A stretch of 64,000 nucleotides of DNA from Lachnospiraceae bacterium (lineage in GTDB: Bacteria; Bacillota; Clostridia; Lachnospirales; Lachnospiraceae), in NCBI GenBank assembly GCA_017469945.1, contig JAFUFI010000031.1, positions 17,930 through 81,929 of the forward strand. The letters run 5' to 3'. A program made the position numbers and the translations under genes. This document shows, one piece after another, positions 25,616-34,731 of the stretch (the first letter of the stretch is position 1; each line of letters starts with the position of its first letter). The notes beneath the pieces were generated by a model. The model saw only the letters and a program-made list of their open reading frames with translations. It was not told the origin of the DNA and did not search any database.

Positions 25616-26497
25616 ATGAAAGAAAGACTTGATGTTATATTGGTACAGGACGGATACGCTCCGTCCAGAGAAAAAGCGAAAGCTATCATAATGAGCGGCG
25701 TTGTCTATGTCAACGGTCAAAAGGAAGACAAGGCAGGAAGCTTTTTTGATACCTCGAAGGTAAAGGTTGAGGTTAGAGGACAAAGTCCCAAGTATGTAAG
25801 CCGAGGCGGTCTTAAGCTGGAAAAGGCTATGGAAATCTGGGGCTTTAACCTTGAGGGGCATATCTGTATGGACATCGGTGCATCTACCGGTGGTTTTACG
25901 GATTGTATGCTCCAAAACGGAGCGTCAAAGGTATACTCGGTTGATGTCGGACACGGACAGCTCGACTGGAAGCTTAGAAACGACGAGAGAGTCGTTGTTA
26001 TGGAACAGACCAATTTCAGATTTATGAAACCTGAAGATATTGAGGATACCCTTGATTTTGCCAGCGTAGATGTCTCTTTCATCTCACTTACCAAGATCCT
26101 TATACCCGCTAGAAATCTTTTAAAGAGCGGAGCCGGAATGGTCTGTCTTATTAAGCCGCAGTTTGAGGCCGGAAGAGACAAAGTCGGTAAAAATGGCGTT
26201 GTAAGAGAGGCCCAGACACATAAGGACGTTATTTCAAAGATAGTTACCTTCGCGGATATGATCGGCTTTGACGTAAAAGCCATCGACTTTTCGCCTATCA
26301 AAGGTCCCGAAGGAAATATCGAATATCTTATGTATATCACCAAGAAATCCGATATTTCGGAGGAAATCCTTTCCCTCGAGGAGAAAGAAGCGGAAGAAAA
26401 GCTAAGGGATATGCTTGAGGAAAAGACAGGACTTGCCTTCGAAGAAGGTTTTAAAAAGATTATCGAAGATATTGTTTCGGGTTCACACGAACTCTAA
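25616..26497 (+). CDS. tlyA: TlyA-type rRNA methyltransferase (S4 plus FtsJ-like domains)
   Basis: A 293-residue protein with an N-terminal S4 RNA-binding domain (about 3-65, RLDVILVQDGYAPSREKAKA) and a Rossmann methyltransferase domain (about 66-250). The SAM-binding motif reads CMDIGASTGGFTDCML and the later motif DFASVDVSFISLTKI. TlyA homologues 2'-O-methylate cytidines of 16S and 23S rRNA and affect capreomycin sensitivity. It starts 3 bases after dxs. Confidence 0.94.
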   Translation: MKERLDVILVQDGYAPSREKAKAIIMSGVVYVNGQKEDKAGSFFDTSKVKVEVRGQSPKYVSRGGLKLEKAMEIWGFNLEGHICMDIGASTGGFTDCMLQNGASKVYSVDVGHGQLDWKLRNDERVVVMEQTNFRFMKPEDIEDTLDFASVDVSFISLTKILIPARNLLKSGAGMVCLIKPQFEAGRDKVGKNGVVREAQTHKDVISKIVTFADMIGFDVKAIDFSPIKGPEGNIEYLMYITKKSDISEEILSLEEKEAEEKLRDMLEEKTGLAFEEGFKKIIEDIVSGSHEL

Positions 26498-26508
26498 AGG
26501 CATTTGAA

Positions 26509-27318
26509 ATGAAAAAGTTTTTAATATACAAAAATCCTTATAAAGATAAAGACGAAACCATAAAAAATAAAGTGGTCAGCTGCCTTTTGAGCCTCGGAGC
26601 CGCTGTTACGGATTTTGACAAATATAACGGTGAGTACGGCGATGATTTGATGACGATCGTCCTGGGCGGAGACGGAACAATACTGCAGGCTATCAGAGAA
26701 GCGGATTTTTCCATGGGACCCGTTATCGGCATAAACCTAGGTACACTGGGATTTCTTACTGAAATTGAGACGTCAAATATCGAAAACGCCATGAAAGCCC
26801 TTGTGGAAGATAAGTTTACTCTTGAAGACAGACTGCTCCTTGAGGGAAAGACAGCCCAAAGCACGGTAAACGCCTTGAATGATGTTGTCCTTACAAGATT
26901 CGGCGGTCTTCGGATCAATTCCTTTAATTTGTACGTAAACGGATTGTTCCTTGCGCAGTATTTTGCTGACGGTGTGATCATATCAACGCCTACGGGATCT
27001 ACCGGATATAACCTTTCGGCGGGAGGCCCCATCGCCAGCCCCGCATCGGAACTTATTATATTGACTCCAATTTGTCCTCATACTTTAAACCACAGGAGTA
27101 TCATCCTTTCAAGTAAGGATGAGGTGAGGATTGAAATACCCGCCTCCAAAGACGGCGGAAACCAGGAACTTGAAGTCAGCTTCGACGGAAGTAGCAAGGA
27201 AATCGTTAAGACGGGAGAGAGCGTAACAGTTCGCTGCAGCGATAAAAAGGTTTGCTTTGCAAAGCTTGGAAAAGACAGTTTCCTTGATATTCTTAACAGA
27301 AAAATGAGTGAGAAATAA
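26509..27318 (+). CDS. nadK: NAD kinase
   Basis: A 269-residue ATP-NAD kinase that makes NADP. The diagnostic GGDGTILQA motif is at about 54-62, and NDVVLTR and DGVIISTPTGSTGYNLSAGGP (recognisable by TPTGSTGYNLSAGG) are present. The N-terminal lobe is short, as in Clostridia. It lies 11 bases after tlyA and 2 bases before argR, within the conserved tlyA-nadK-argR-recN block. Confidence 0.95.
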   Translation: MKKFLIYKNPYKDKDETIKNKVVSCLLSLGAAVTDFDKYNGEYGDDLMTIVLGGDGTILQAIREADFSMGPVIGINLGTLGFLTEIETSNIENAMKALVEDKFTLEDRLLLEGKTAQSTVNALNDVVLTRFGGLRINSFNLYVNGLFLAQYFADGVIISTPTGSTGYNLSAGGPIASPASELIILTPICPHTLNHRSIILSSKDEVRIEIPASKDGGNQELEVSFDGSSKEIVKTGESVTVRCSDKKVCFAKLGKDSFLDILNRKMSEK

Positions 27319-27320
27319 TT

Positions 27321-27770
27321 ATGAAATCAACCAGACAAAAGAAATTGATTGAACTCATCGAACAAAACGAGATCGGAACGCAGGAAGAACTTGCTCTTAT
27401 GCTAAAAAAAAGCGGGTTTGACGTTACCCAGGCCACAGTCTCAAGAGATATCAGAGAGCTCGGGCTTACAAAGGTCTCCGGAACAGGCGGGAATCAAAAG
27501 TATATTTTGATCAATACCGGCAAAGGGGATCTTTCCGATAAATTCATCAGAGTCTTAAAGGATGGTTTTGTTTCGGTGGACATGGCACAAAACATCCTGG
27601 TCATTAAGACAGTATCGGGTATGGCTATGGCAGTAGCTGCAGCTATTGATGCGATGGATTTTTCCGAGATCGTCGGAAGTATCGCGGGAGACGATACCAT
27701 TATGGCCGCTGTAAGAACCGTCGGTGAGACCAGATCGCTGATGGAAAAGATCAAAAACATGGTACAATAA
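27321..27770 (+). CDS. argR: Arginine repressor ArgR/AhrC
   Basis: A 149-residue regulator. The N-terminal winged helix-turn-helix contains TQEELALMLKKSGFDVTQATVSRDIRELGL (seen as VTQATVSRDIRELGL, about 35-49). The C-terminal arginine-binding oligomerisation domain contains VGSIAGDDTIMAAVR (about 121-135, the GTIAGDDTI motif). It senses L-arginine and controls arginine synthesis and breakdown genes. No ARG box was recognised near it. Confidence 0.95.
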   Translation: MKSTRQKKLIELIEQNEIGTQEELALMLKKSGFDVTQATVSRDIRELGLTKVSGTGGNQKYILINTGKGDLSDKFIRVLKDGFVSVDMAQNILVIKTVSGMAMAVAAAIDAMDFSEIVGSIAGDDTIMAAVRTVGETRSLMEKIKNMVQ

Positions 27771-27799
27771 CTTAATTTAAGGGGGAGAACAAGGAACAT

Positions 27800-29491
27800 A
27801 TGTTACAGAGTATTCACGTAAAAAATCTGGCATTAATTGAAGAAACGGAAGTTGAATTCGGCGAGGGACTTAATATTATAACCGGTGAGACCGGAGCCGG
27901 AAAGTCGCTTCTTATAGGCTCGGTAAATCTTGCGCTTGGCGGAAAGGTGGATGCGTCTCTTTTAAGAAAAGGCGCGGATGAAGGCTTCGTAAAGCTTGTA
28001 TTTGTATCCGAAGACGAAAAGGTTAAAAGTATCCTAAGGGAAATGGATATTGAGCCCGAAGAGGACGGAACCATCATCCTTTTAAGAAAACTTTCCCAGG
28101 GAAAGAGCAGCTGTAAGATAAACGGAGAGACCGTTACAGCAAAGCAGGTATCTCGTCTTGCCGAGGAGCTTATTGATATCCACGGACAGCATGAACATCA
28201 AAGCCTTTTTAAAAAGTCCAAGCACCTTGATATACTTGATGCTTTCGGAGAAAAGACGCTAAAACCTCTTCTTGAAAAGACTGCTGAGAGCTATAAAGCG
28301 TACAAAGAGGCGGCAGCCGAGCTTTCTGAGAACGAAAAAGACACCACGGATATCGAAAGAGAAAAATCTCTTTTAGAGTTTGAGGTTAGTGAGATAGAAG
28401 CCGCGGCTTTGACGGAAGGCGAAGATAAGCAGCTTGAAGAAAAGTTTTCAAGGATGGCCAATGCAAGAAAGATTGCAGAGTCGCTTTCGGAGGCTTATAA
28501 TTATACCTCGGCGGCACAGACTAATGCAGCCTCTTTGATCGGAAATGCCTTAAGGGCTGTGGGAAATGTTTCTCAGTACGACAGCTCTATAGAAGCTTTG
28601 GAGTCACAGCTTTCCGAATTAGAAGGACTGATGAATGACTTTAATAGAGACCTTTCGGGCTATATGTCTGACTTTACCTTTGAAGAGGGTGAGTTTGAAG
28701 AGGTTTCCGAAAGGCTCGATCTTATAAATTCCTTCAAGAGAAAGTACGGCGAAAGCATACCTGAAATACTGGATTTTGCAAAAGAAGCTTCGGATAAGCT
28801 TGACAAATATGCCGACTATGAAGGATATATATATAGGTTAAAGGAAAAGGTTTCAAAGGCGGAAGAGATCCTTTTGAAAAACTGCGAGGCTCTTTCAAAA
28901 GAGAGAAAGAAAATCTCCGTTTCTTTAAGCGGTAAATTAAAGGAATCTTTGGTTGGGCTTAACTTTTTAAGCGTGGAATTCGAAGTCGATGTACGCCCCG
29001 GAAATAAGCCCGGAGCAAAGGGATATGATGAGGTTGAGTTTATGATCTCGACCAATCCCGGAGAACCTCTAAAGAGTCTTGGAGATGTAGCCAGCGGAGG
29101 AGAGCTCTCAAGGATAATGCTAGGGCTTAAGACTGTTATGGCAGGGGAGGATAAGGTCGACACGCTGATATTTGATGAGATTGATACGGGTATCAGCGGA
29201 AGAACAGCATTTAAGGTATCTAAGCAGCTGGGTAAGCTCTCTAGGGCCCACCAGGTGCTTTGTATAACGCATTTGCCTCAGATTGCCGCTATGGCGGATG
29301 AGCATTTTGCGATAGAGAAGGAAGCGACAAAGGATTCCACAAGAACCTTTATCCGAAATCTAAATGGGGAAGAATCTGTGCGTGAGCTTGCAAGGCTTTT
29401 GGGAAGTGATGAGGAGTCGGAAGCTGCGCTTGACAACGCCAGAGATATGTTACTTAAAGCAAAAGAATATAAAAACGATATGGGGGAATAA
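27800..29491 (+). CDS. recN: DNA repair protein RecN
   Basis: A 563-residue SMC-like ATPase that tethers DNA ends during double-strand break repair. The Walker A motif is ITGETGAGKS (about 31-40), followed by DIHGQHEHQSLF (about 131-142). Coiled-coil arms occupy about 150-400. The signature VASGGELSRIMLGLK and Walker B TLIFDEIDTGISG are in the C-terminal half, with CITHLPQIAA as the switch His. GGGGGAG lies upstream of the ATG. It ends the isoprenoid/repair block. Confidence 0.96.
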   Translation: MLQSIHVKNLALIEETEVEFGEGLNIITGETGAGKSLLIGSVNLALGGKVDASLLRKGADEGFVKLVFVSEDEKVKSILREMDIEPEEDGTIILLRKLSQGKSSCKINGETVTAKQVSRLAEELIDIHGQHEHQSLFKKSKHLDILDAFGEKTLKPLLEKTAESYKAYKEAAAELSENEKDTTDIEREKSLLEFEVSEIEAAALTEGEDKQLEEKFSRMANARKIAESLSEAYNYTSAAQTNAASLIGNALRAVGNVSQYDSSIEALESQLSELEGLMNDFNRDLSGYMSDFTFEEGEFEEVSERLDLINSFKRKYGESIPEILDFAKEASDKLDKYADYEGYIYRLKEKVSKAEEILLKNCEALSKERKKISVSLSGKLKESLVGLNFLSVEFEVDVRPGNKPGAKGYDEVEFMISTNPGEPLKSLGDVASGGELSRIMLGLKTVMAGEDKVDTLIFDEIDTGISGRTAFKVSKQLGKLSRAHQVLCITHLPQIAAMADEHFAIEKEATKDSTRTFIRNLNGEESVRELARLLGSDEESEAALDNARDMLLKAKEYKNDMGE

Positions 29492-29532
29492 TGCAAAAGT
29501 AATTATTTAGATAAAAAGAGGATTATGAAAAA

Positions 29533-31371
29533 ATGAGACAGAAAAGAGAAGATGTAAGAAATATCGCAATTATTGCCCATGTCGACCACGGTAAGACCAC
29601 TCTTGTCGACGAGCTTTTAAAGCAAAGCGGCGTATTCCGCGACAATCAGGAAGTAGCGGAGCGAGTTATGGACAGTAACGACATTGAGAGAGAAAGAGGA
29701 ATAACTATTCTCTCTAAGAATACTGCCGTTATGTACAAAAACACCAAGATCAATATTATAGACACTCCCGGCCACGCGGACTTCGGAGGCGAGGTTGAGC
29801 GAGTACTTAAGATGGTAAACGGTGTAATCCTTGTGGTTGACGCTTTTGAGGGTGCAATGCCCCAGACCAAGTTTGTACTTCGTAAGGCGCTTGAGCTTAA
29901 GCTCCCCGTTATCGTCTGCATCAATAAGATAGACAGACCCGAAGCAAGACCCGACGAAGTTGTTGACGAAGTACTTGAGCTCTTCCTTGAGCTTGATGCC
30001 GACGATTCGCAGCTTGATTGTCCTTTTGTATTTGCATCGGCTAAGGCAGGTATCGCTTCACTCGATTCTTCAGAGCCCGGAACCGATATGGAGCCTTTAT
30101 TTGAGACGATCCTTGATTACATCCCCGCGCCTGAGGGAGATCCCGAGGCCGGAACCCAGGTACTTATCAGTACTATCGATTACAACGATTACGTTGGACG
30201 TATCGGCGTAGGTAAAGTGGACAACGGAACTATCAAGGTTAACCAGGACGTCGTTATCTGTAACCACCACGAGCCCGATAAACAGCTTAAGGTTAAGGTA
30301 AGCAAACTCTATGAGTTCGACGGACTTAATAAAGTAGAAGTAAAGGAAGCCGGAATCGGATCGATCGTAGCGATCTCCGGTATTACAGATATTCATATCG
30401 GAGATACACTTTGCTCCCCCGATGCGGTAGAGCCCATCCCCTTCCAGAAGATTTCAGAGCCCACAATCGCTATGGACTTTATCGTAAACGATTCTCCTTT
30501 GGCAGGTCAGGAAGGTAAGTATGTTACCAGCCGTCATATAAGAGACAGGCTTTTAAGGGAACTTAACACAGACGTATCTCTTCGCGTGGAGGAGACCGAT
30601 TCAACAGACAGATTCAAAGTAAGCGGAAGAGGAGAACTTCACCTTTCAGTCCTTATCGAGAATATGAGACGTGAAGGATTCGAGTTTGCCGTTTCCAAGG
30701 CGCAGGTTCTCTACAAAGAGGATGAAAACGGAAAGAAGCTTGAGCCTATGGAGCTTGCCTATATCGATGTTCCCAACGAATTTTCCGGAGCTGTTATCGA
30801 AAAACTCGGACAGCGTAAGGGAGAGCTCCGCAATATGGGAAGTATCTCCGGCGGAACATATACAAGACTTGAGTTTTCAATTCCTTCAAGAGGCCTTATC
30901 GGATACAGAGGCGAGTTTATGACCGATACCAAGGGTAACGGAATCATCAATACCGTATTCGACGGATACGCTCCTTACAAGGGAGATATCTCTTATCGTA
31001 AGCAGGGATCTCTTATCGCATTTGAGGCCGGAGAAGCTATCACATACGGTCTTTTCAATGCACAGGAGAGAGGAACCTTATTTATCGGACCCGGTGAAAA
31101 GGTATACGCCGGAATGGTAGTTGGACAGACAGGTAAGTCAGAGGATATCGAAGTAAATGTCTGCAAGAAAAAGCAGCTTACAAATACCCGTTCTTCCAGC
31201 GCGGATGAGGCACTCAGACTTACGCCTCCCAGAATCCTCTCCCTTGAGCAGGCACTTGACTTTATCGAGACCGATGAGCTTTTGGAGGTTACTCCCACAA
31301 AGCTCCGTATCAGAAAGAAGCTCCTTGATTCAAGGCTCAGAAAGAGAGCAGGTTTTACGCAGAATCAGTAG
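29533..31371 (+). CDS. typA: Translational GTPase TypA/BipA
   Basis: A 612-residue ribosome-associated GTPase. The G domain carries HVDHGKTTLVDELL (about 16-29), ERERGITILSKNTAV, DTPGHADFGGEVERV and NKIDRPEARPDEV. Domain II and the EF-G-like C-terminal domains follow (FSIPSRGLIGYRGEFMTDT), then the BipA-specific C-terminal part (KQLTNTRSSSADEA, ending KRAGFTQNQ). BipA helps ribosome assembly, especially of the large subunit in the cold or under stress. Confidence 0.97.
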   Translation: MRQKREDVRNIAIIAHVDHGKTTLVDELLKQSGVFRDNQEVAERVMDSNDIERERGITILSKNTAVMYKNTKINIIDTPGHADFGGEVERVLKMVNGVILVVDAFEGAMPQTKFVLRKALELKLPVIVCINKIDRPEARPDEVVDEVLELFLELDADDSQLDCPFVFASAKAGIASLDSSEPGTDMEPLFETILDYIPAPEGDPEAGTQVLISTIDYNDYVGRIGVGKVDNGTIKVNQDVVICNHHEPDKQLKVKVSKLYEFDGLNKVEVKEAGIGSIVAISGITDIHIGDTLCSPDAVEPIPFQKISEPTIAMDFIVNDSPLAGQEGKYVTSRHIRDRLLRELNTDVSLRVEETDSTDRFKVSGRGELHLSVLIENMRREGFEFAVSKAQVLYKEDENGKKLEPMELAYIDVPNEFSGAVIEKLGQRKGELRNMGSISGGTYTRLEFSIPSRGLIGYRGEFMTDTKGNGIINTVFDGYAPYKGDISYRKQGSLIAFEAGEAITYGLFNAQERGTLFIGPGEKVYAGMVVGQTGKSEDIEVNVCKKKQLTNTRSSSADEALRLTPPRILSLEQALDFIETDELLEVTPTKLRIRKKLLDSRLRKRAGFTQNQ

Positions 31372-31383
31372 AAACCTTTTTTA

Positions 31384-31412
31384 TTGAATATGAACTAACC
31401 TAGTGTTATAAT
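31384..31412 (+). promoter_or_regulatory. Sigma-A-type promoter of dapA
   Basis: TTGAAT (31384-31389) and a perfect TATAAT (31407-31412) are separated by 17 bases. The predicted transcript starts about 40 bases before the dapA ATG. It would drive the dapA-dapB-hisA run. Confidence 0.75.
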
Positions 31413-31458
31413 CATTTTGATTTGTTTCAACTTGTTTTTTACGAAAAGAGGATAAATT

Positions 31459-32343
31459 ATGTCTATATTTACAGGATCCGGTGTAGCGATAGTAACACCT
31501 ATGAAGGCTAATGGGGAGATTGATTATCCCGCATTTGAAAAGCTTATAGAATTCCAGATTGCCGGTGGTACCGATGCGATAATCGTATGCGGAACTACAG
31601 GTGAGGCATCTACTCAGAGCCACGAAGAGCATCTTGAGACTGTTAAGTTCTGTGTAGATGTAGTTAAAAAGAGAGTTCCTGTTATCGCAGGAACCGGCTC
31701 AAACTGCACCGAGACCGCTGTATATCTTTCCAAGGAAGCTGAAAGCTACGGAGTAGATGCCGTGCTTCTTGTAAGCCCTTATTACAATAAGGCTACGCAG
31801 AACGGTCTTTATCAGCACTTTAAGACTACTGCCAATGCTATAAATATCCCTGTAATCCTTTATAATGTACCCAGCCGTACGGGTTGCAATATTCTTCCCG
31901 AGACTGTAGTCAGACTTGCTAAGGATTGCAAGAACATCGTTGCTATCAAGGAAGCAAGCGGCAATATCAGCCAGATCGCACACCTTGCAGCTATCAGCAA
32001 GGGATGCATAGACATTTATTCAGGAAATGACGACCAGATCGTTCCTATCCTTTCATTAGGCGGAAAGGGCGTTATCTCCGTACTTGCAAACGTTGCACCC
32101 AAGGAAACACATAACATCTGTCAGTACTACTTTGACGGTAAGGTTAAGGAATCCTGTGATGAGCAGCTCAGAGCACTTGATCTTTGCAATGCACTGTTTT
32201 GCGAGGTTAACCCGATTCCCGTTAAGAAGGCTCTCGAGCTTATGAAGATGATCCCCGGCGGACTCAGACTTCCTCTTACAGAGATGGAGCCTGCCAACAC
32301 CGAGAGACTTACAAAGGCAATGAAAGAATACGGAATTCTTTAA
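31459..32343 (+). CDS. dapA: 4-hydroxy-tetrahydrodipicolinate synthase
   Basis: A 294-residue TIM-barrel enzyme that condenses pyruvate with aspartate semialdehyde in the lysine/diaminopimelate pathway. The N-terminal part has GTTGEASTQSHEEH (about 43-56), the proton-relay Tyr lies in YNVPSRTGCNI (about 135-145), and the Schiff-base Lys in AIKEASGNISQI (about 162-173). AAGAGGAT precedes the ATG. It is followed by dapB 30 bases on, with a strong promoter upstream. Confidence 0.96.
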   Translation: MSIFTGSGVAIVTPMKANGEIDYPAFEKLIEFQIAGGTDAIIVCGTTGEASTQSHEEHLETVKFCVDVVKKRVPVIAGTGSNCTETAVYLSKEAESYGVDAVLLVSPYYNKATQNGLYQHFKTTANAINIPVILYNVPSRTGCNILPETVVRLAKDCKNIVAIKEASGNISQIAHLAAISKGCIDIYSGNDDQIVPILSLGGKGVISVLANVAPKETHNICQYYFDGKVKESCDEQLRALDLCNALFCEVNPIPVKKALELMKMIPGGLRLPLTEMEPANTERLTKAMKEYGIL

Positions 32344-32373
32344 TTTAAATACTTACTAAGCGAGGACAAGGAT

Positions 32374-33147
32374 ATGGTTAATGTAGTAATGCACGGCTGC
32401 AACGGAAAGATGGGACAGGTTATCTCTGAGATCGTTGCAAAAGACAAGGATCTGAATATGATCGCCGGAGTTGATAAGTTTGACGACGGACATAACCCTT
32501 ATCCTGTGTTCTCAGATATAAACGATCTTCCGGAGGGAGTTGATGTTATTATCGATTTTTCAGCAGCTCCCGCCGTGGACGGACTCCTTGATTACTGTGA
32601 AAAGAAAGGTACACCCGTAGTCCTTTGTACTACAGGTCTTTCTAAGGAACAGCTTGAGAGAGTATCCGCCCTGTCTTCAAAGATTGCGATCTTAAAGAGT
32701 GCAAATATGTCTCTCGGCGTCAATCTTTTGATGAAGATCCTTACAGCGTATGCACCTATCTTAGCTGATAACGGCTTTGATATTGAGATAGTTGAAAAAC
32801 ACCACAGACTTAAGCTTGATGCTCCCTCAGGAACGGCTATTGCCCTTGCGGATGCCGTAAATGAAGGCTTTGCGGAAGGAGATAAATACGAATACGTATA
32901 TGACAGAAGCTCAAGACGTATGCAAAGACCTGATAAGGAAATCGGTATAAGTGCAGTCAGAGGCGGAAGCATTGTAGGCGACCATGATGTTATCTTCGCC
33001 GGACAGGATGAGGTGGTTACTTTTTCACATACCGCGTACTCAAAGGCATTATTCGGAAGAGGAGCCGTATCTGCATCTAAATTCCTTGCAGGAAAACCTG
33101 CAGGCCTCTATGACATGAGCAATGTTATTGACGAACTTATAGGATGA
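32374..33147 (+). CDS. dapB: 4-hydroxy-tetrahydrodipicolinate reductase
   Basis: A 257-residue NAD(P)H-dependent reductase, next step after DapA. The nucleotide-binding start reads VVMHGCNGKMGQVI (about 4-17). The signature EKHHRLKLDAPSGTAIALA (about 144-162) contains the catalytic His and Lys. The C-terminal part has AYSKALFGRGAVSASKFL. It is one of the shorter DapB forms. It starts 30 bases after dapA and ends 3 bases before hisA, so the three genes are likely one transcript. Confidence 0.95.
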   Translation: MVNVVMHGCNGKMGQVISEIVAKDKDLNMIAGVDKFDDGHNPYPVFSDINDLPEGVDVIIDFSAAPAVDGLLDYCEKKGTPVVLCTTGLSKEQLERVSALSSKIAILKSANMSLGVNLLMKILTAYAPILADNGFDIEIVEKHHRLKLDAPSGTAIALADAVNEGFAEGDKYEYVYDRSSRRMQRPDKEIGISAVRGGSIVGDHDVIFAGQDEVVTFSHTAYSKALFGRGAVSASKFLAGKPAGLYDMSNVIDELIG

Positions 33148-33150
33148 TCC

Positions 33151-33921
33151 ATGGAATTTCGACCCTGTATTGATATTCACAACGGAAAAGTAAAACAAAT
33201 AGTAGGAAGCTCGCTTACTGATTCTGACAACAAAGCTACAGAAAATTTTGTAGCTGATAGTAATGCGAGCTTCTTTGCGTGTTTATATAAAAAGCATAAT
33301 CTCAAAGGGGGGCATATCATTCTTTTAAACCCTGTGGGCAGCGAATACTATGAAGCTACAAAGGCTCAGGCTATTGATGCCCTAAAAGCGTTTCCCGGAG
33401 GGATGCAGTTAGGCGGAGGAATAACACCTGATAACGCAAAAGAGTTTCTTGACGCAGGAGCAACACATGTTATTGTTACGTCTTATGTATTTAAAGATGG
33501 TACGATAAAATATGACAATCTTAAGGCGATATCCGATGCGGTTGGAAGAGAGAGACTTGTACTTGATCTTTCCTGTAAAAAGACTGCCGATGGTTATAAG
33601 GTTGTAACCGACAGATGGCAGAAGATGAGTGATGTAACCGTTGACATTAAGCTTCTTGAAGAGCTTTCGGAATACTGTGACGAATATCTTATCCACGCGG
33701 TTGATGTTGAAGGGAAAAACTCAGGAATAGAAACTGATCTTGTAAAGATGCTTGCGGACTACGAGGGAAGGCCTGTAACATATGCCGGCGGAGTTCATAG
33801 CTACGAAGATATAAATCTCCTTAAAACATTGGGAAAAGACAGGATTAATATGACCATTGGAAGCGCGCTTGACCTTTTTGGAGGCAACCTTTCATTCGAG
33901 AAAGTATTACGAAATTATTAA
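33151..33921 (+). CDS. hisA: Phosphoribosylformimino-AICAR ribotide isomerase, eukaryote-type HisA
   Basis: A 256-residue TIM-barrel that catalyses the ProFAR-to-PRFAR isomerisation of histidine synthesis. It is of the divergent type first known from fungi and plants (HIS6-like). It starts FRPCIDIHNGKVKQIVG (catalytic Asp in CIDIHNG) and has GGHIILLNPVG, MQLGGGITPDNAKEFLDAGATHVIVTSYVFKDG (seen by its parts LGGGITPDNA and VIVTSYVF), the second Asp in RLVLDLSC, and TYAGGVHSYEDI. It sits behind dapB and not in a histidine operon. I see no other his genes in the window. Confidence 0.85.
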   Translation: MEFRPCIDIHNGKVKQIVGSSLTDSDNKATENFVADSNASFFACLYKKHNLKGGHIILLNPVGSEYYEATKAQAIDALKAFPGGMQLGGGITPDNAKEFLDAGATHVIVTSYVFKDGTIKYDNLKAISDAVGRERLVLDLSCKKTADGYKVVTDRWQKMSDVTVDIKLLEELSEYCDEYLIHAVDVEGKNSGIETDLVKMLADYEGRPVTYAGGVHSYEDINLLKTLGKDRINMTIGSALDLFGGNLSFEKVLRNY

Positions 33922-33926
33922 AAATG

Positions 33927-33955
33927 TTGCGCAAAAATGCAATATGTGTTAGAGT
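33927..33955 (+). promoter_or_regulatory. Probable promoter before the M23-like/bactofilin pair
   Basis: TTGCGC (33927-33932) and TAGAGT (33950-33955) are spaced by 17 bases just after hisA. It would start transcription some 20 bases before the ribosome site GGAGGTGA (33971-33978). The boxes match the consensus only moderately. Confidence 0.4.
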
Positions 33956-33983
33956 TATTTAATCTGATGTGGAGGTGATTTTG

Positions 33984-34721
33984 TTGAGCAATCCATATAT
34001 TGTAACTCTAAAACCAAGCACACATAAGCGCAAAAAGTTCAGACATCTTATCCTTGCATCCGACGATACGGAGTCTACTCCACGGGTTTTTAAGTACAAC
34101 GTATCGGGCTTTATAGCTTTTCTTGCCGTAATGCTCTTTGTCTTTGGAGGATTTGTGGGACTACTGGTTTTTGAAAGCAAAAGAGATGCCAGATATGAGC
34201 GTAAGATCAAAGAAAGAGATCAGCAGATAGAAACTCTGACGGCAGATAACACCGCTCTTACTTCACAGATCGAATCGCTCAATAATACAATTGAAATACT
34301 GAGTAATACGGTTACTACCAAGACTGCAAGCGAAGCAGAGCTTGCCGAGACTATCGAAGCTCAGGCAGTTCCTTCGGATTTTCCTCTTACCGGAAGCGCT
34401 TCTTTTGAAGAGGTGGACGGAGAGGAGCCGGCCTGCATATTTACAGGTTCAGACGGAATAACCGTTGTCGCTACAGCTACGGGAGTTGTGGAAGACGTAC
34501 TTGAGGATGAAACCTACGGAAATGTTGTTATAATCGACCATACCAACGGTTACAAAACCTATTACAAGAACAAAGGAGATCCGCTCGTTAAGAAAGGAGA
34601 TTCCGTTTCTATGGGAACGACTCTTTTCATAATCAGCAGCGACAATCTTGAAATGTGTTATCAGATTTCACAAAACGGCGAGTTTATTAATCCACTGGAT
34701 GTTTTGCAGATTAATGGTTAA
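33984..34721 (+). CDS. Membrane protein with degenerate M23 (LytM-like) domain
   Basis: A 245-residue protein. I chose TTG at 33984 because GGAGGTGA lies 5 bases upstream; a GTG at 33969 overlaps that site. A membrane helix (about 38-60, GFIAFLAVMLFVFGGFVGLLVF) is followed by a coiled coil (about 68-105) and an M23-type beta domain (about 150-240: TATGVVEDVLEDETYGNVVIIDHTNGYKTYY, recognisable by YGNVVIIDHTNGYKTYY). The HxxxD and HxH zinc ligands are not in their normal places: GYKTYYKN replaces the usual GxxTxYAH, and the HxH strand reads EMCYQIS. It is therefore probably a non-catalytic partner, as for SpoIIQ-like proteins. Bactofilin follows by 10 bases. Confidence 0.8.
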   Translation: MSNPYIVTLKPSTHKRKKFRHLILASDDTESTPRVFKYNVSGFIAFLAVMLFVFGGFVGLLVFESKRDARYERKIKERDQQIETLTADNTALTSQIESLNNTIEILSNTVTTKTASEAELAETIEAQAVPSDFPLTGSASFEEVDGEEPACIFTGSDGITVVATATGVVEDVLEDETYGNVVIIDHTNGYKTYYKNKGDPLVKKGDSVSMGTTLFIISSDNLEMCYQISQNGEFINPLDVLQING

Positions 34722-34731
34722 AGGAGACAAA

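Noticed and set aside
25717..26343. Minus-strand 208-codon frame opposite tlyA
   Set aside because: The plus-strand gene is complete and conserved; the shadow frame has no recognisable domain.
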